Shown here in pieces: positions 28,273 to 38,196 of a stretch of 64,000 nucleotides of DNA. Source of the DNA: Anaerolineae bacterium (GTDB lineage: Bacteria; Chloroflexota; Anaerolineae; Aggregatilineales; Aggregatilineaceae); the NCBI GenBank assembly GCA_027494015.1, contig JAOSJP010000001.1, positions 248,001 through 312,000 of the forward strand, read 5' to 3'. Below the pieces are notes generated by a model. It was given only the letters and a program-made list of their open reading frames with translations. It searched no databases and had not been told where the DNA came from. Positions within the stretch are counted from its first letter, which is position 1; each line of letters starts with the position of its first letter. The position numbers were made by a program, and so were the translations under genes.

Positions 28273-29812
28273 TCAGGCCCTTACAGTCGCGTAGATGGAC
28301 GCAGCATCGTCAAAGTCTTCCCGTAGATGCGCATACAGGTTACGGAATAAGCGGTAGATGGGCTGATACAGCGCATGATGCTCAGGATCGGGGTGATACA
28401 CCGTCTTAATCTGAACAATCCGCTTCAGCGTGTCCAGAATATCGGGAAACAGCCCAAGACCCATGCCAGCCAGCATCGCGTCCCCAAACGGCGCACCGAT
28501 AGGCGCTTCCGGCAATTCAATCGGGATGCCCAGGATGTCGGCTTTGATCTGGTTCCAGAGGGCACTGCGCGTTCCGCCCCCGACGGAGCGCAGTTCATGC
28601 ACTGTCACCCCCGGCCTCTTGCGCGGTCTGAATATTGTGCAAGAGGGCAAAGACAGTGCCTTCGAGGATGGCCCGGATGATTGCGCCCCGTGATGTCCCC
28701 AGAGATAGCCCGAACAGAACGCCCCTGGCATGGGTGTGCCAGAGCGGTGACCGTTCGCCCATCATATAGGGCAGAAAGACGACGCCATCGCTGCCCGGCA
28801 GGATCTTCGCGGCCTGCTGTGTCAGCAGATCGAACACGTCAGCATCCAGCAGCGCGCTGGCCTGCTGTTCGATCAGGCCAAACTGTTCGCAGTACCAGTT
28901 GAGGCTCGCGCCCGATGCGACGATGGCCCCCACCAGCAGATGGGTATGGGGGGACTACATGGGGAATGGCAATCAGACTCGGCTCGGTCAAACCGGCTGT
29001 GTTCGGTATCATGAGCACGGTTGAGGTTCCGGTCATTTCTGCGGCAGTTCCGGTGCCAGTGACGCCGGCCTCAAGAGCCGCCGCCACTGCGTCAATCATT
29101 CCCACCATCACCGGCGTGCCTGGACGTAAGCCCGTTGCCTGTGCCGCCAGGGGGTCACCTCGCCCAGCACCTGGTGGGCGGGACAGCACGCCGGTAGCTG
29201 AGCCAGGTCTATCCCGCAAGCCTCACACATCTCCGCCGACCATTCGCCGCCGTCGCGATGCCAGAGTTGCATCAGCGCAGCGTGCGTGGGATCCACCGCG
29301 TACAAACCGGTCAGACGATAAGTGATATACCCATTCACCTGGACGAACCGGTGCGTTTGGGCCAGCAAATGCGGTTCGTGGTTCCTGAACCAGAGGGCCT
29401 TCGCGGCCAGGAAGTAAGGGTCAGGACGGTTGCCCGTGATCTGGCATATGCGGTCAAAACCGAGGAGTCGCTGAGTTGCTGCGCCTCTGCTTCCGCGCGG
29501 CGATCCATCCAGATCAGGGCGGGGGCGCAACACCTGCCCCTGCTGATCGAGGGCGATCAAAGCCGGCGCTTGTGAGCTAACCGCCAGACCAGCCACGCGC
29601 TCGCGCGCGCCGGGCGTCCGGCAAAGCGCCGCTTGCACAGCGGTACATACAGCGTCCCACCACTGCTCAGGGTGCTGCTCAACCCATCCCGGCTTCAAGT
29701 AATGCGTCCGGTAACCGGCCTGGTGAACGGCCTCCACGTGCCCGTTCAGACCAACCAGCGCAACCTTAGCGGCTGTTGTGCCTACGTCAATACCCAGAAG
29801 TAAAGCATCCAT
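28273..29812 (-). pseudogene. FGGY-family carbohydrate kinase (xylulokinase-like), five frameshifts
   Basis: About 513 residues if repaired. It would phosphorylate a pentulose or similar sugar with ATP. Family motifs: LLGIDVGTTAAKVALVGLNG at the N-terminus, LIWMDRRAEAEAQQLSDS, GMIDAVAAALEAGVTGTGT, VFLPYMMGERSPLWHTHARG, FGLSLGTSRGAIIRAILEG, and the ATP-site RSVGGGTRSALWNQIKADI. Frame switches lie near 29520 and 29462 (compensating), 29155, 28945 and 28615. The active-site Asp region (IDAV) is retained. The substrate cannot be decided between xylulose and related sugars. Closest in pattern to XylB. No transporter or isomerase gene lies nearby. Confidence 0.72.
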
Positions 29813-29894
29813 CTGTTAATCTCGAGGTTATTGCATCGAGGTCAGAAAGCGCCGGAGATCGCCGCTCGTAGCCTGGGCGCAACGGGCGGCTCTC

Positions 29895-30000
29895 CTACGA
29901 TTTACCCTCACCTCTAAATCCCTCTCCACACGCGAAGAGGGGACTTAGCCCTACGGCTACTCCCTCTCCGTTTACGGAGAGGGGGCCGGGGGTGAGGTTT
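29895..30000. repeat. GC-rich palindromic module
   Basis: CCCTCACCTCTAAATCCCTCTCC opens and GGAGAGGGGGCCGGGGGTGAGG closes the element, with CTCCCTCTCCGTTTACGGAGAG inside. It sits 38 bases past the stop of the GT4 gene at 30039. Confidence 0.5.
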
Positions 30001-30038
30001 CCGCATGGTCTCTCACCTGGGGCGCAGACAGGGCGCAG

Positions 30039-31199
30039 TCAGCGCGGCGTGTCCAGAATCTCCGCGTAGTAGGCGGCGGTCTGGGCGGCGATGGTTTCCC
30101 AGGCGAAGCGCGCAGACAAGGCGCGGGCGTTGCGCCCCATCTCCTCGCGCAGTTCCGGGTTGTCGGCCAGGTCTTCGATGGCGATGGCCAGCGCAGTGGG
30201 CGAATCGGGCGGGATGAGGCGCACGTGAACATCCTCGACCAGTTCTGGCATGTCCACCTGGGGGTGCGTGGTGATGATCGCGCAACCGTGCGCCAGGGCA
30301 GCCATCAGGCTGCCGCGCCGGAAGGAGACGCCATCGCGGAAGGGCAGGGCCAGGATGTCGCAGGCGGCCAGGTGCCCGCTGACGGCGGCGCTGTCCACAA
30401 AGCCAGTCCAGCGAATGTGCTCGTGCAGGTTGAGGTCTTCCACCATGGCGTCCACTTCGCGGGCGTAAACGATGTTGGCCGGGTCGCTGGTGCCGGTGCG
30501 CCCGCCGATCATCAGCAGTTTGGCGGGCAGGTGGTTGTTGCGGGTGATGCGCAGGGCTTGCAGCAGCGTGTCAATGCCCTTCGAGGCGTTGAGGAAGCCG
30601 AAATAGCCGATGACAGTATCATCCGGCTGGAAGCCGAGCGCCGCCCGCCAGACCGAGCGATTGTAGTCCGGGGCCAGCTCCGGCCTGATGTTGGAGCCGA
30701 TGGGGATGTGGCGCAGGCTGGCCACGACTTTCTCGGACCCCAGGCGGCGCTCGTCGCCGCGATTGGTGACGATCACGCCGTCGCTGCTGCGGGCCAGGGT
30801 CAGCACGGCCTGGTAGCGTAGCGGCCCTGCTTTGGGGAACAGGTAGGGCACAAGCAGGTCGTGGAAGGTGGTGACGACGCGGGCGCTGTCCAGGCGCAGG
30901 GGCAGGATGTGGACGGACGCGGCCATGTTGAAGGCGGCGGCCTGGTACTGGATGTTGACCACATCCAGTTTCTGGGCCTGCGCCCAGCGGCGGATGCGGC
31001 TGAGCGTTCCCCAGCCCCACGAATGGGCGTCCGCCGTGACCTGCACCGGGCCGTTGGCGATGGGAACGGCGGCGCGGTGATCGGTGAAAACGTACACCTC
31101 GTGGCCGAGGGCGGTCAAGGCGCGCGCCAGTTCCTGCGTAAACGCGCCCACGCCGCCTTGCATAGGCGGGTATTCGCCTGTGATCTGCCCGATGCGCAT
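30039..31199 (-). CDS. GT4-family glycosyltransferase
   Basis: 386 residues, intact. The N-terminal Rossmann domain begins with MRIGQITGEYPPMQGGVGAF and contains LGHEVYVFTDH. The C-terminal donor domain shows GYFGFLNASKGIDTLLQAL, LLMIGGRTG, IRWTGFVDSAAVSGHLAACD and, in place of the usual EAMA, SFRRGSLMAALAHGCAIITT. It should transfer a sugar from a nucleotide donor in the cytoplasm. The frame is open to 31556, but the ATG at 31199 is preferred (AGGAAA seven bases upstream, start of the Rossmann fold). It lies 44 bp downstream of the GT2 gene and is probably co-transcribed. Confidence 0.85.
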   Translation of the reverse strand: MRIGQITGEYPPMQGGVGAFTQELARALTALGHEVYVFTDHRAAVPIANGPVQVTADAHSWGWGTLSRIRRWAQAQKLDVVNIQYQAAAFNMAASVHILPLRLDSARVVTTFHDLLVPYLFPKAGPLRYQAVLTLARSSDGVIVTNRGDERRLGSEKVVASLRHIPIGSNIRPELAPDYNRSVWRAALGFQPDDTVIGYFGFLNASKGIDTLLQALRITRNNHLPAKLLMIGGRTGTSDPANIVYAREVDAMVEDLNLHEHIRWTGFVDSAAVSGHLAACDILALPFRDGVSFRRGSLMAALAHGCAIITTHPQVDMPELVEDVHVRLIPPDSPTALAIAIEDLADNPELREEMGRNARALSARFAWETIAAQTAAYYAEILDTPR

Positions 31200-31243
31200 G
31201 ATTGTTTCCTGATCGTTCTGCCGGGACGACTCGCGCGCCTGCT

Positions 31244-32247
31244 CTACTCCCGCGCCAGCGCGCGGATCACCGCCCAGTAAGTGCGAATGCGCGCGCGGCG
31301 CAGCGCCCGCTTGTGGCCCAGCGCAGCCTTTGTGCCTTCGAGCGCAATCTGCAACCCGTAGCTTACCAGCAGGAACAGGCGCAATGCAAGGGCCAGCGCG
31401 CGCCCGTGATAGGTGCGAAAGTAGCGCAGCTTGCTTTGCTGGAAGTGAATGTGCTTGCGCGTCTCCACCTGGGCGGTGCTCTGGCCGCCGTAGTGGGTGA
31501 TGCGTGCCGTGCCCACGTAGGCCACGCGCCAGCCGGCTTCTTTGGCGCGGCGGCACCAGTCCAGTTCTTCGGAGAACATGACGTAGCTTTCGTCCAGCCC
31601 GCCGATCTGCTCGTAGACGGCGCGGCGGGCGATCAGCGCGCAGCCCTGCACCCAGTCCACCTCGAACGTGCCATCGTCGGGCAGGTCGGCGACGTAGAAA
31701 TGGTCGAGCAGGCGGCGCGGTGCGTACCCTTGCAGCCAGGTGCTCTCGAAGAAGGCGGTCAGCGGCGTGGGAAAGCGGCGGCGCGTGGACTGGGTGGTGC
31801 CGTCGGCGTTGAGCACGCGCGGCCCGGCGATGCCCACCTGCGGGTGCGCGTCCAGATACGCGACCAGGGCGGGCAGCGCGTCTCCGTGAACAATCGTATC
31901 GGGGTTCAGCAGCAGCAAGTGACGCCCACGCGCCCCGGCCAGGGCCAGGTTGTTGCCGCGTGTGAAGCCGATGTTCTCGCGCTGGGCGAGCAGGTGCACC
32001 CAGGGGATCGCTCCGCGATCATCGCTGGCGTGCCGTCTGTGCTGGCCGAGTCCACGACGATGACCTCAACACGCAGCGGGCCGCCGTCGCCGGGCACAGC
32101 GCCGTCCGGGGCGACGAGCGCCAGCGGGCCGGCAGCGATGCTCTCCAGACAGGCGGCCAGCAGATCGCGCACGTTCCACGAGACGATGAGGATGGACAGG
32201 TCAAGGGCAGGGACGGCGACGGGCGCGGCGGGCGAATGCTCGGTCAC
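31244..32247 (-). CDS. GT2-family glycosyltransferase (rhamnosyltransferase-like), one frameshift
   Basis: About 334 residues if repaired. The N-terminal part has LSILIVSWNVRDLLAACLES and VEVIVVDSASTDGT. The rest, in the next frame, has RENIGFTRGNNLAL, LLLLNPDTIV (metal-binding DxD-like), GALI-type EVDWVQGCALIARRAVYEQI and FSEELDWCRRAKEAGWRVAY. This set is typical of WbbL/RfbN-like rhamnosyltransferases. The switch lies near 32008 in the run CGATCCCCTGGG, where one base seems missing. Start ATG at 32247 overlaps the upstream stop by 4 bp. With gmd-rmd at 36-38 kb, a D-rhamnose donor is a reasonable guess, not proven. Confidence 0.78.
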
Positions 32248-32768
32248 AGGTCGGGTTCCTCAGGGGCCAGTTCGATGCTCAACAGGGTGCGCGCTGGCCC
32301 GTAGTACGCGCGGTAGCGGCCAGGGTAGGCGGCGCTCAGCCGCTTCCAGCGCCGGTAGGAGACGCGCAGCGTCACACCGTTGACGGCAATTGCCGGGTGC
32401 GACGGATCGCCGGCACGGCCCAGCCCCCTGTTGCCATGTGGACAGTGGGGCGCGCCACGTCGCGCGCTGCGGTCAGCCACAGGAGGCCCAGCACCAGCCA
32501 CAGCACCCACACGCCGACCAGCAGGGGCGCGCTCCCATGCGGCCTCCGCCAGGGGGGAGACCGCCGCGATCAGCACCGCGCCGCCCACCAGCATCATCGC
32601 GCCGCGCACCAGGTGCCCGATGCTGCGGTAGCGCAAGTCCTGGCGCTGGCGGTCGCTGAGCCGACTGGCGCGGTTGGCGGCCAGCGCGTCCGGCGCAAAT
32701 TCGAACAGATCGGCCAGCTCCTCCGCGCTGAGGGGCTGTTGCGCTGCAGGCGGGCGGTGCTCTGGCAT
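32244..32768 (-). CDS. Two-helix membrane protein of unknown function, two frameshifts
   Basis: About 174 residues. The N-terminus is cytoplasm-like (LSAEELADLFEFAPDALAAN), then a helix (GAMMLVGGAVLIAAVSPLAE). The second helix is recovered only in another frame (LLVGVWVLWLVLGLLWLTAA, then RDVARPTVHMATGGWAVPAI). The original frame resumes as VTLRVSYRRWKRLSAAYPG and continues to the end. Switches lie near 32545 and 32390. The C-terminal module (RYRAYYGPARTLLSIELAPE) looks like a small beta domain. I do not recognise a family. It overlaps the GT2 gene by 4 bp and is likely in the same operon. Confidence 0.6.
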   Translation of the reverse strand: MPEHRPPAAQQPLSAEELADLFEFAPDALAANRASRLSDRQRQDLRYRSIGHLVRGAMMLVGGAVLIAAVSPLAEAAWERAPAGRRVGAVAGAGPPVADRSARRGAPHCPHGNRGLGRAGDPSHPAIAVNGVTLRVSYRRWKRLSAAYPGRYRAYYGPARTLLSIELAPEEPDL

Positions 32769-32926
32769 GGGGCATCCTCTGGCTGCCTGCGGTCATTTTA
32801 CCAGAATTTTACAACCTGAACGCAGTCCGGTCATGAATGGATAACAACTGAGCCTGATAATGGGGACACAGGTATGGAGTTCTCCGCTGGATTGTCTGTT
32901 GAGGAGATCACTGGAGGTGACACCTA

Positions 32927-33785
32927 ATGACCACATGGAGCAAGCGAGCGATAAGCGTGGGTCTGGCGCTGGTGATCGCGTTAGGGGCGGTGGGGAGCCG
33001 CCGCTGCTCAGGGGCCGGCGCAGCCGGATTATCCCCGTGTCTACCGCGTCCGTTTTGTGGATACGCTGGTGCAGACCATCAAGGAAGTGACCGGATTGGC
33101 GTGGAGCGATCTGCAGCCAGAGCTGCGCGCCGGCCAGACGCTGACAGAAGTCCTTGAGGCGCAGGGCGCCGATCCACAGGCAGCGCGCGACGCGGTGAAG
33201 GCCGCTGTCACTGCCGAGATCGAAGAGGCGCTCGCTGAGGGGGCGCTAACGCAGACGCGGGCTGATGCGCTGCTCGAACAGCTTGACACGGCGTTGGAGC
33301 GCGCGTTCACCAGCACTTACCCGCTATGGCCGGACGCACTGCGCGACCGTCTGCACGACCGTCTGCACGAGCGTTGGCAGGAGACCCTGGAAACGACGCT
33401 GATCGGCGTGATCGCGGAGATGGCGGGCGTCGAGGCGGGCGATTTGCTGCGCGAGGCGCTGTTGCCCCCGACGCTGGGCGAGATCGCGGAGGGGTACGGG
33501 CTGGATGTGGAGAGCGTCAGCGCCGAGGCTGAGGCGCGCATCACCGAAGCGATCAACGAGCGCGTCGCCGACGGCACGCTGACCCAGGAACAGGCCGATG
33601 AACTGCTGGCGGCGCTTCCCGACTGGCTGGCGAATCGCTTCGAGTCGCCGTTCTGGTTCGCCCGGCCAGGGATGCGCTCCGGGATGGCACCGCGCCATGC
33701 TGACGGCTTCCATCACCGCATGCCGGGGCGTTCCGGCGGCATGGGTGGAGGGCCGAGAGACTGGTCGCCCGGCTCCATCTTCTAG
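32927..33785 (+). CDS. Secreted helical protein with LTQ-x-x-A-D motifs, one frameshift
   Basis: About 285 residues if repaired. The ATG at 32927 has GGAGGTGA upstream and opens a signal peptide (MTTWSKRAISVGLALVIALG). The frame then changes near 32997 in GTGGGGAGCCGCC, continuing as AAAAQGPAQPDYPRVYRVRF. The mature part is helical, with related segments GALTQTRADALLEQL and GTLTQEQADELLAALPDW, and ends in a Gly/Arg/Met-rich tail. The LTQ(E)QAD pattern resembles DUF2680-type exported proteins, but I cannot assign it firmly. It is flanked by a strong bidirectional hairpin at 33814. Confidence 0.6.
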
Positions 33786-33813
33786 GGCCGGACGCCAGGC
33801 GATGATGCACATC

Positions 33814-33853
33814 GCTCAGGGGGCGCATAGAGTGGGCTGCGCGCCCCCTGAGC
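33814..33853. terminator. Bidirectional hairpin between convergent genes
   Basis: GCTCAGGGGGCGC and GCGCCCCCTGAGC are perfect 13-bp arms with a 14-base loop, placed between the stops at 33785 (+) and 33875 (-). No strong T-run on either side. Confidence 0.55.
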
Positions 33854-33874
33854 ATTCTGCGAGCTTAGAGGGCG

Positions 33875-34636
33875 CTAGCCATTGGAGACCCCGATGTGCT
33901 GCGCGACGTGAAGCGGGACGCGCTTGCGCTGCTCGATCCGCTGCCGCCGCCAGACCAGCACGCTGAAGCCCAGCAAGCCAAAGGCCAGCCAGAACTCGAT
34001 GGCTTCGCCGTAAGCGGTGATGGTGAAGCCGGACTTGCGCCAGACGAATAAGCGAAACAGACGGTAGACAAAGACCACGAAGAAGGAAGTCGCCAGAAAG
34101 AGCGGCGGCACCAGCAGGGCGTCCGCCCCGCTCCAATACTGCTCAATACGCACTTCCTGGTTGGTGAGGAAAGCCACCGAGCCGAACAGCCCTATGACCA
34201 ACATGGCCGCCCTGAACAAGCTGAGCGTCTCGCCGATGTTGTGCAAGGTGAATTCCTCTTGCTTGTTGATGTCGAGCAGCTCGGCGGGCGTCTCGAAACC
34301 CACGACGCGCTGCCCCCACGAGATTTCTTCGCCGGCGGAGAAGACCATCATCGCGGCGAACAGCAAATACAGCGCAGCCGCCCAGCGATTGCCTGCGCGA
34401 TGCTGCGACCAGGCGATGCTTAGCCCCACTACGCTGCCAAGCGCGAAGCAGGCGAATGTCGCCCACTCGAAAACCTGGTCTTCGTCCAGCAAGAACTTGT
34501 ACACGGACTTCTCGAGGCGCAGCGGAATCAAGAGCAGGCTGACGATGAGCGGAGTGAGGAATATCACGTAGGCCGTGCGCACGGGCACATGCCATTCGTG
34601 GGCGGACTTGGCGATCAGGTGGTTGAGTCGGTGCAT
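33875..34636 (-). CDS. Polytopic membrane protein of unknown function
   Basis: About 253 residues with six or seven predicted helices (AYVIFLTPLIVSLLLIPL, WATFACFALGSVVGLSIAWS, WAAALYLLFAAMMVFSAGEE, AMLVIGLFGSVAFL, FLATSFFVVFVYRLFRLFV, FWLAFGLLGFSVLVWRRQ). A conserved-looking loop is GEEISWGQRVVGFETPAELL followed by NKQEEFTLHNIGET. I recall this GEEISWGQR pattern only from uncharacterised bacterial membrane proteins. The ATG at 34636 is chosen (GGAGA six bases upstream); longer in-frame starts at 34663 and 34825 give an unlikely polar leader. A near-consensus promoter at 34837-34865 gives a leader of almost 200 bases. Confidence 0.72.
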   Translation of the reverse strand: MHRLNHLIAKSAHEWHVPVRTAYVIFLTPLIVSLLLIPLRLEKSVYKFLLDEDQVFEWATFACFALGSVVGLSIAWSQHRAGNRWAAALYLLFAAMMVFSAGEEISWGQRVVGFETPAELLDINKQEEFTLHNIGETLSLFRAAMLVIGLFGSVAFLTNQEVRIEQYWSGADALLVPPLFLATSFFVVFVYRLFRLFVWRKSGFTITAYGEAIEFWLAFGLLGFSVLVWRRQRIEQRKRVPLHVAQHIGVSNG

Positions 34637-34836
34637 CGCTCTTCTCCAGCGGGGGCGTATCATGACATGCCGAGGAAATCGGGCGATTGAGAGCAGGCTA
34701 GACGGCAACGTTCCGGTCGCGGCGGCGGCTGGCTTTTGGCGCGCTGATCTGAACTGATGCCGGTCTGGGGAGCGTCCCCGAACCAGTGTCTGCTGCTCGT
34801 GTGCCCCGACACGCGAGCGCCCCACGTGCTCTCTTC

Positions 34837-34865
34837 ATTTTACTGGCGATTGATGTGAATGTAAA
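34837..34865 (-). promoter_or_regulatory. Near-consensus sigma-70 promoter with AT-rich UP-like tract
   Basis: On the minus strand TTTACA, a 17-bp spacer, TAAAAT: five of six matches in each box. Immediately upstream (34866-34884) is an A/T-only tract on the order of 20 bases, exceptional in this GC-rich window. It points at the membrane protein gene starting at 34636, leaving a 5' leader of about 190 bases. Confidence 0.7.
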
Positions 34866-34925
34866 TATTAATATCTATAAAAAATGATCGCCTACTGTGA
34901 AGGGCACGGCGCGCCCCCGGCAGTC

Positions 34926-35726
34926 TCACGGCCCGCCCAGCCGCGCGAAGAGGCGCTCAGCGTTCGCCGTCGTCTGCGCGGCGAACTCATCGTAGGGGAG
35001 GGCGTGCAGGGCGGCCAGCCGCTCGGCGATGAAGCGCACATAAGCGGGGCGGTTGGGGCGGCGGCCCCGGTAGGGGTGCGGGGTGAGGAAGGGGCCGTCC
35101 GTCTCGACGAGCAGGCGGTCGGCGGGGACGCGCGCGGCGATGTGGCGCAAGTCGTCGGCGTTCTTGAAGGTCACCGGGCCGGTGAAGCCCAGGTAGAAGC
35201 CGAGCGCCAGCCCGCGCTCCGCCGCGCTCTGCGGCGCGGAGAAGGAATGGAGCACGCCGGGACGGTCGCGCAGCGCGGCGGGCAGGGCCGCCGTCCACGC
35301 GCTGAGGACGGCCAGCACGTCGTCGCTGGCGTCGCGGTTATGGATGATCACCGGCAGTTCCAGCGCGGCGGCCAGGTCTAGCTGCGCCTCGAACGCAGCC
35401 CGCTGCACGTCTTTCGGGGAGTCGTCCCAGTAGTAGTCCAGGCCGATCTCGCCGATTGCCACCACCTTCGGGTGCGCGGCCAGGTCGTGCAGCGTGGCGA
35501 GGTGGGCGGGGGAGAAGCCGGCGGTGCTGTTGGGGTGCACGCCGACCCCCGCGTAGACGCCGGGGTATGTCTCGGCCAGGGCAATCGCGGCGCGCGAGCG
35601 GTCGAGGTCGGTGCCGGGGTTGAGGATGCGCGTCACGCCGCTCGCCGCCGCCTCGGCCACGATCTCATCGCGCAGGCCGTCGTAGGCGTTGAAGTCCAGG
35701 TGGCAGTGGGTGTCAATGAGGGGCAT
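34926..35726 (-). CDS. tatD: TatD-family metal-dependent DNase/hydrolase
   Basis: 266 residues, the usual TatD length. The metal ligands are in place: LIDTHCHLDF at the N-terminus, VVAIGEIGLDYYWD (Glu), LPVIIHNRDA (His), GVLHSFSAP (His) and LLVETDGPFL (Asp). TatD proteins have 3'-5' exonuclease activity on DNA and RNA in the cytoplasm. The Arg-rich signature PHPYRGRRPNRPAYV is also typical. ATG at 35726. It lies on the same strand as gmd, 183 bp away, across an inverted-repeat region. Confidence 0.93.
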   Translation of the reverse strand: MPLIDTHCHLDFNAYDGLRDEIVAEAAASGVTRILNPGTDLDRSRAAIALAETYPGVYAGVGVHPNSTAGFSPAHLATLHDLAAHPKVVAIGEIGLDYYWDDSPKDVQRAAFEAQLDLAAALELPVIIHNRDASDDVLAVLSAWTAALPAALRDRPGVLHSFSAPQSAAERGLALGFYLGFTGPVTFKNADDLRHIAARVPADRLLVETDGPFLTPHPYRGRRPNRPAYVRFIAERLAALHALPYDEFAAQTTANAERLFARLGGP

Positions 35727-35733
35727 GGGTGGT

Positions 35734-35899
35734 TGTCAGTGTTCGGTGATCAGTTGTCGGTTGTTGGTTATTGGTTATTGGTTGTTGGTGATTAGTGGGG
35801 TGGACGTTGCGCCGCACCGTGATCACACCTGGCCAGGAAACCCGATAACCGGGCAGCAGCCACCCCATTGACGACTGATCACCGATCACTGAACACTGA
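35734..35899. repeat. Inverted repeat with TTGGTTATTGGTTATTGG reiteration
   Basis: TGTCAGTGTTCGGTGATCAGT (20-base core) at the left and ACTGATCACCGATCACTGAA with CACTGA at the right form long imperfect arms. Inside the left half is a short reiterated tract GTTGGTTATTGGTTATTGG. The element fills the tatD-gmd gap and is much less GC-rich than the other repeats here. Confidence 0.65.
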
Positions 35900-35909
35900 A
35901 AACTTCACC

Positions 35910-37879
<1,970 letters not shown>

Positions 37880-37945
37880 GGGAGCGCTCCGATAGCGTGA
37901 AGGACGCGCTGGCCCTGCGCCGCGCGCCGTCGCCTGAGTGCGGCG

Positions 37946-37973
37946 ATTATAGCACGGGGCAGGGGGCGGGCAA
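37946..37973 (-). promoter_or_regulatory. Promoter of rmd-gmd
   Basis: On the minus strand TTGCCC, a 16-bp spacer, TATAAT, about 67 bases upstream of the GTG at 37879. It lies immediately outside the MITE-like element at 37988. Confidence 0.55.
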
Positions 37974-37987
37974 GCGCCGCAAGTGGC

Positions 37988-38182
37988 GGGTGCGTGCAAG
38001 GGTTGACAGCGACTCGCTAGACGCGGGGATATTGACCTCACCCCCAGCCTCGCTGCGCTCGGCTCTTCCCCCTCTCCGTCAACGGAGAGGGGGCGGCGAG
38101 GCGCGTGAGCGCCGAGCGGGGGTGAGGTCAAGGGGGGCGCAGCAGAGCAGCAGCCCCTATCTGACAGGTTTTGCACGCACCC
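37988..38182 (-). repeat. MITE-like element copy with direct target duplication
   Basis: Full-length copy in reverse orientation: GGGTGCGTGCAAG at the left, TTTTGCACGCACCC at the right. It contains the same GC-rich palindrome (CCCTCTCCGTCAACGGAGAGGG) and GGCGCAGCAGAGCAGC. It is flanked by AAGTGGCG at 37981-37988 and 38183-38190 (CAAGTGGCG if the outer C is included). Clear evidence of insertion. It lies between the divergent-to-tandem rmd and DUF4397 genes. Confidence 0.85.
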
Positions 38183-38196
38183 AAGTGGCGTATTGC

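Noticed and set aside
37880..38176. N-terminal extension of Rmd from an upstream start
   Set aside because: The extension lies in the MITE-like element; the Rossmann fold begins at the GTG at 37879.
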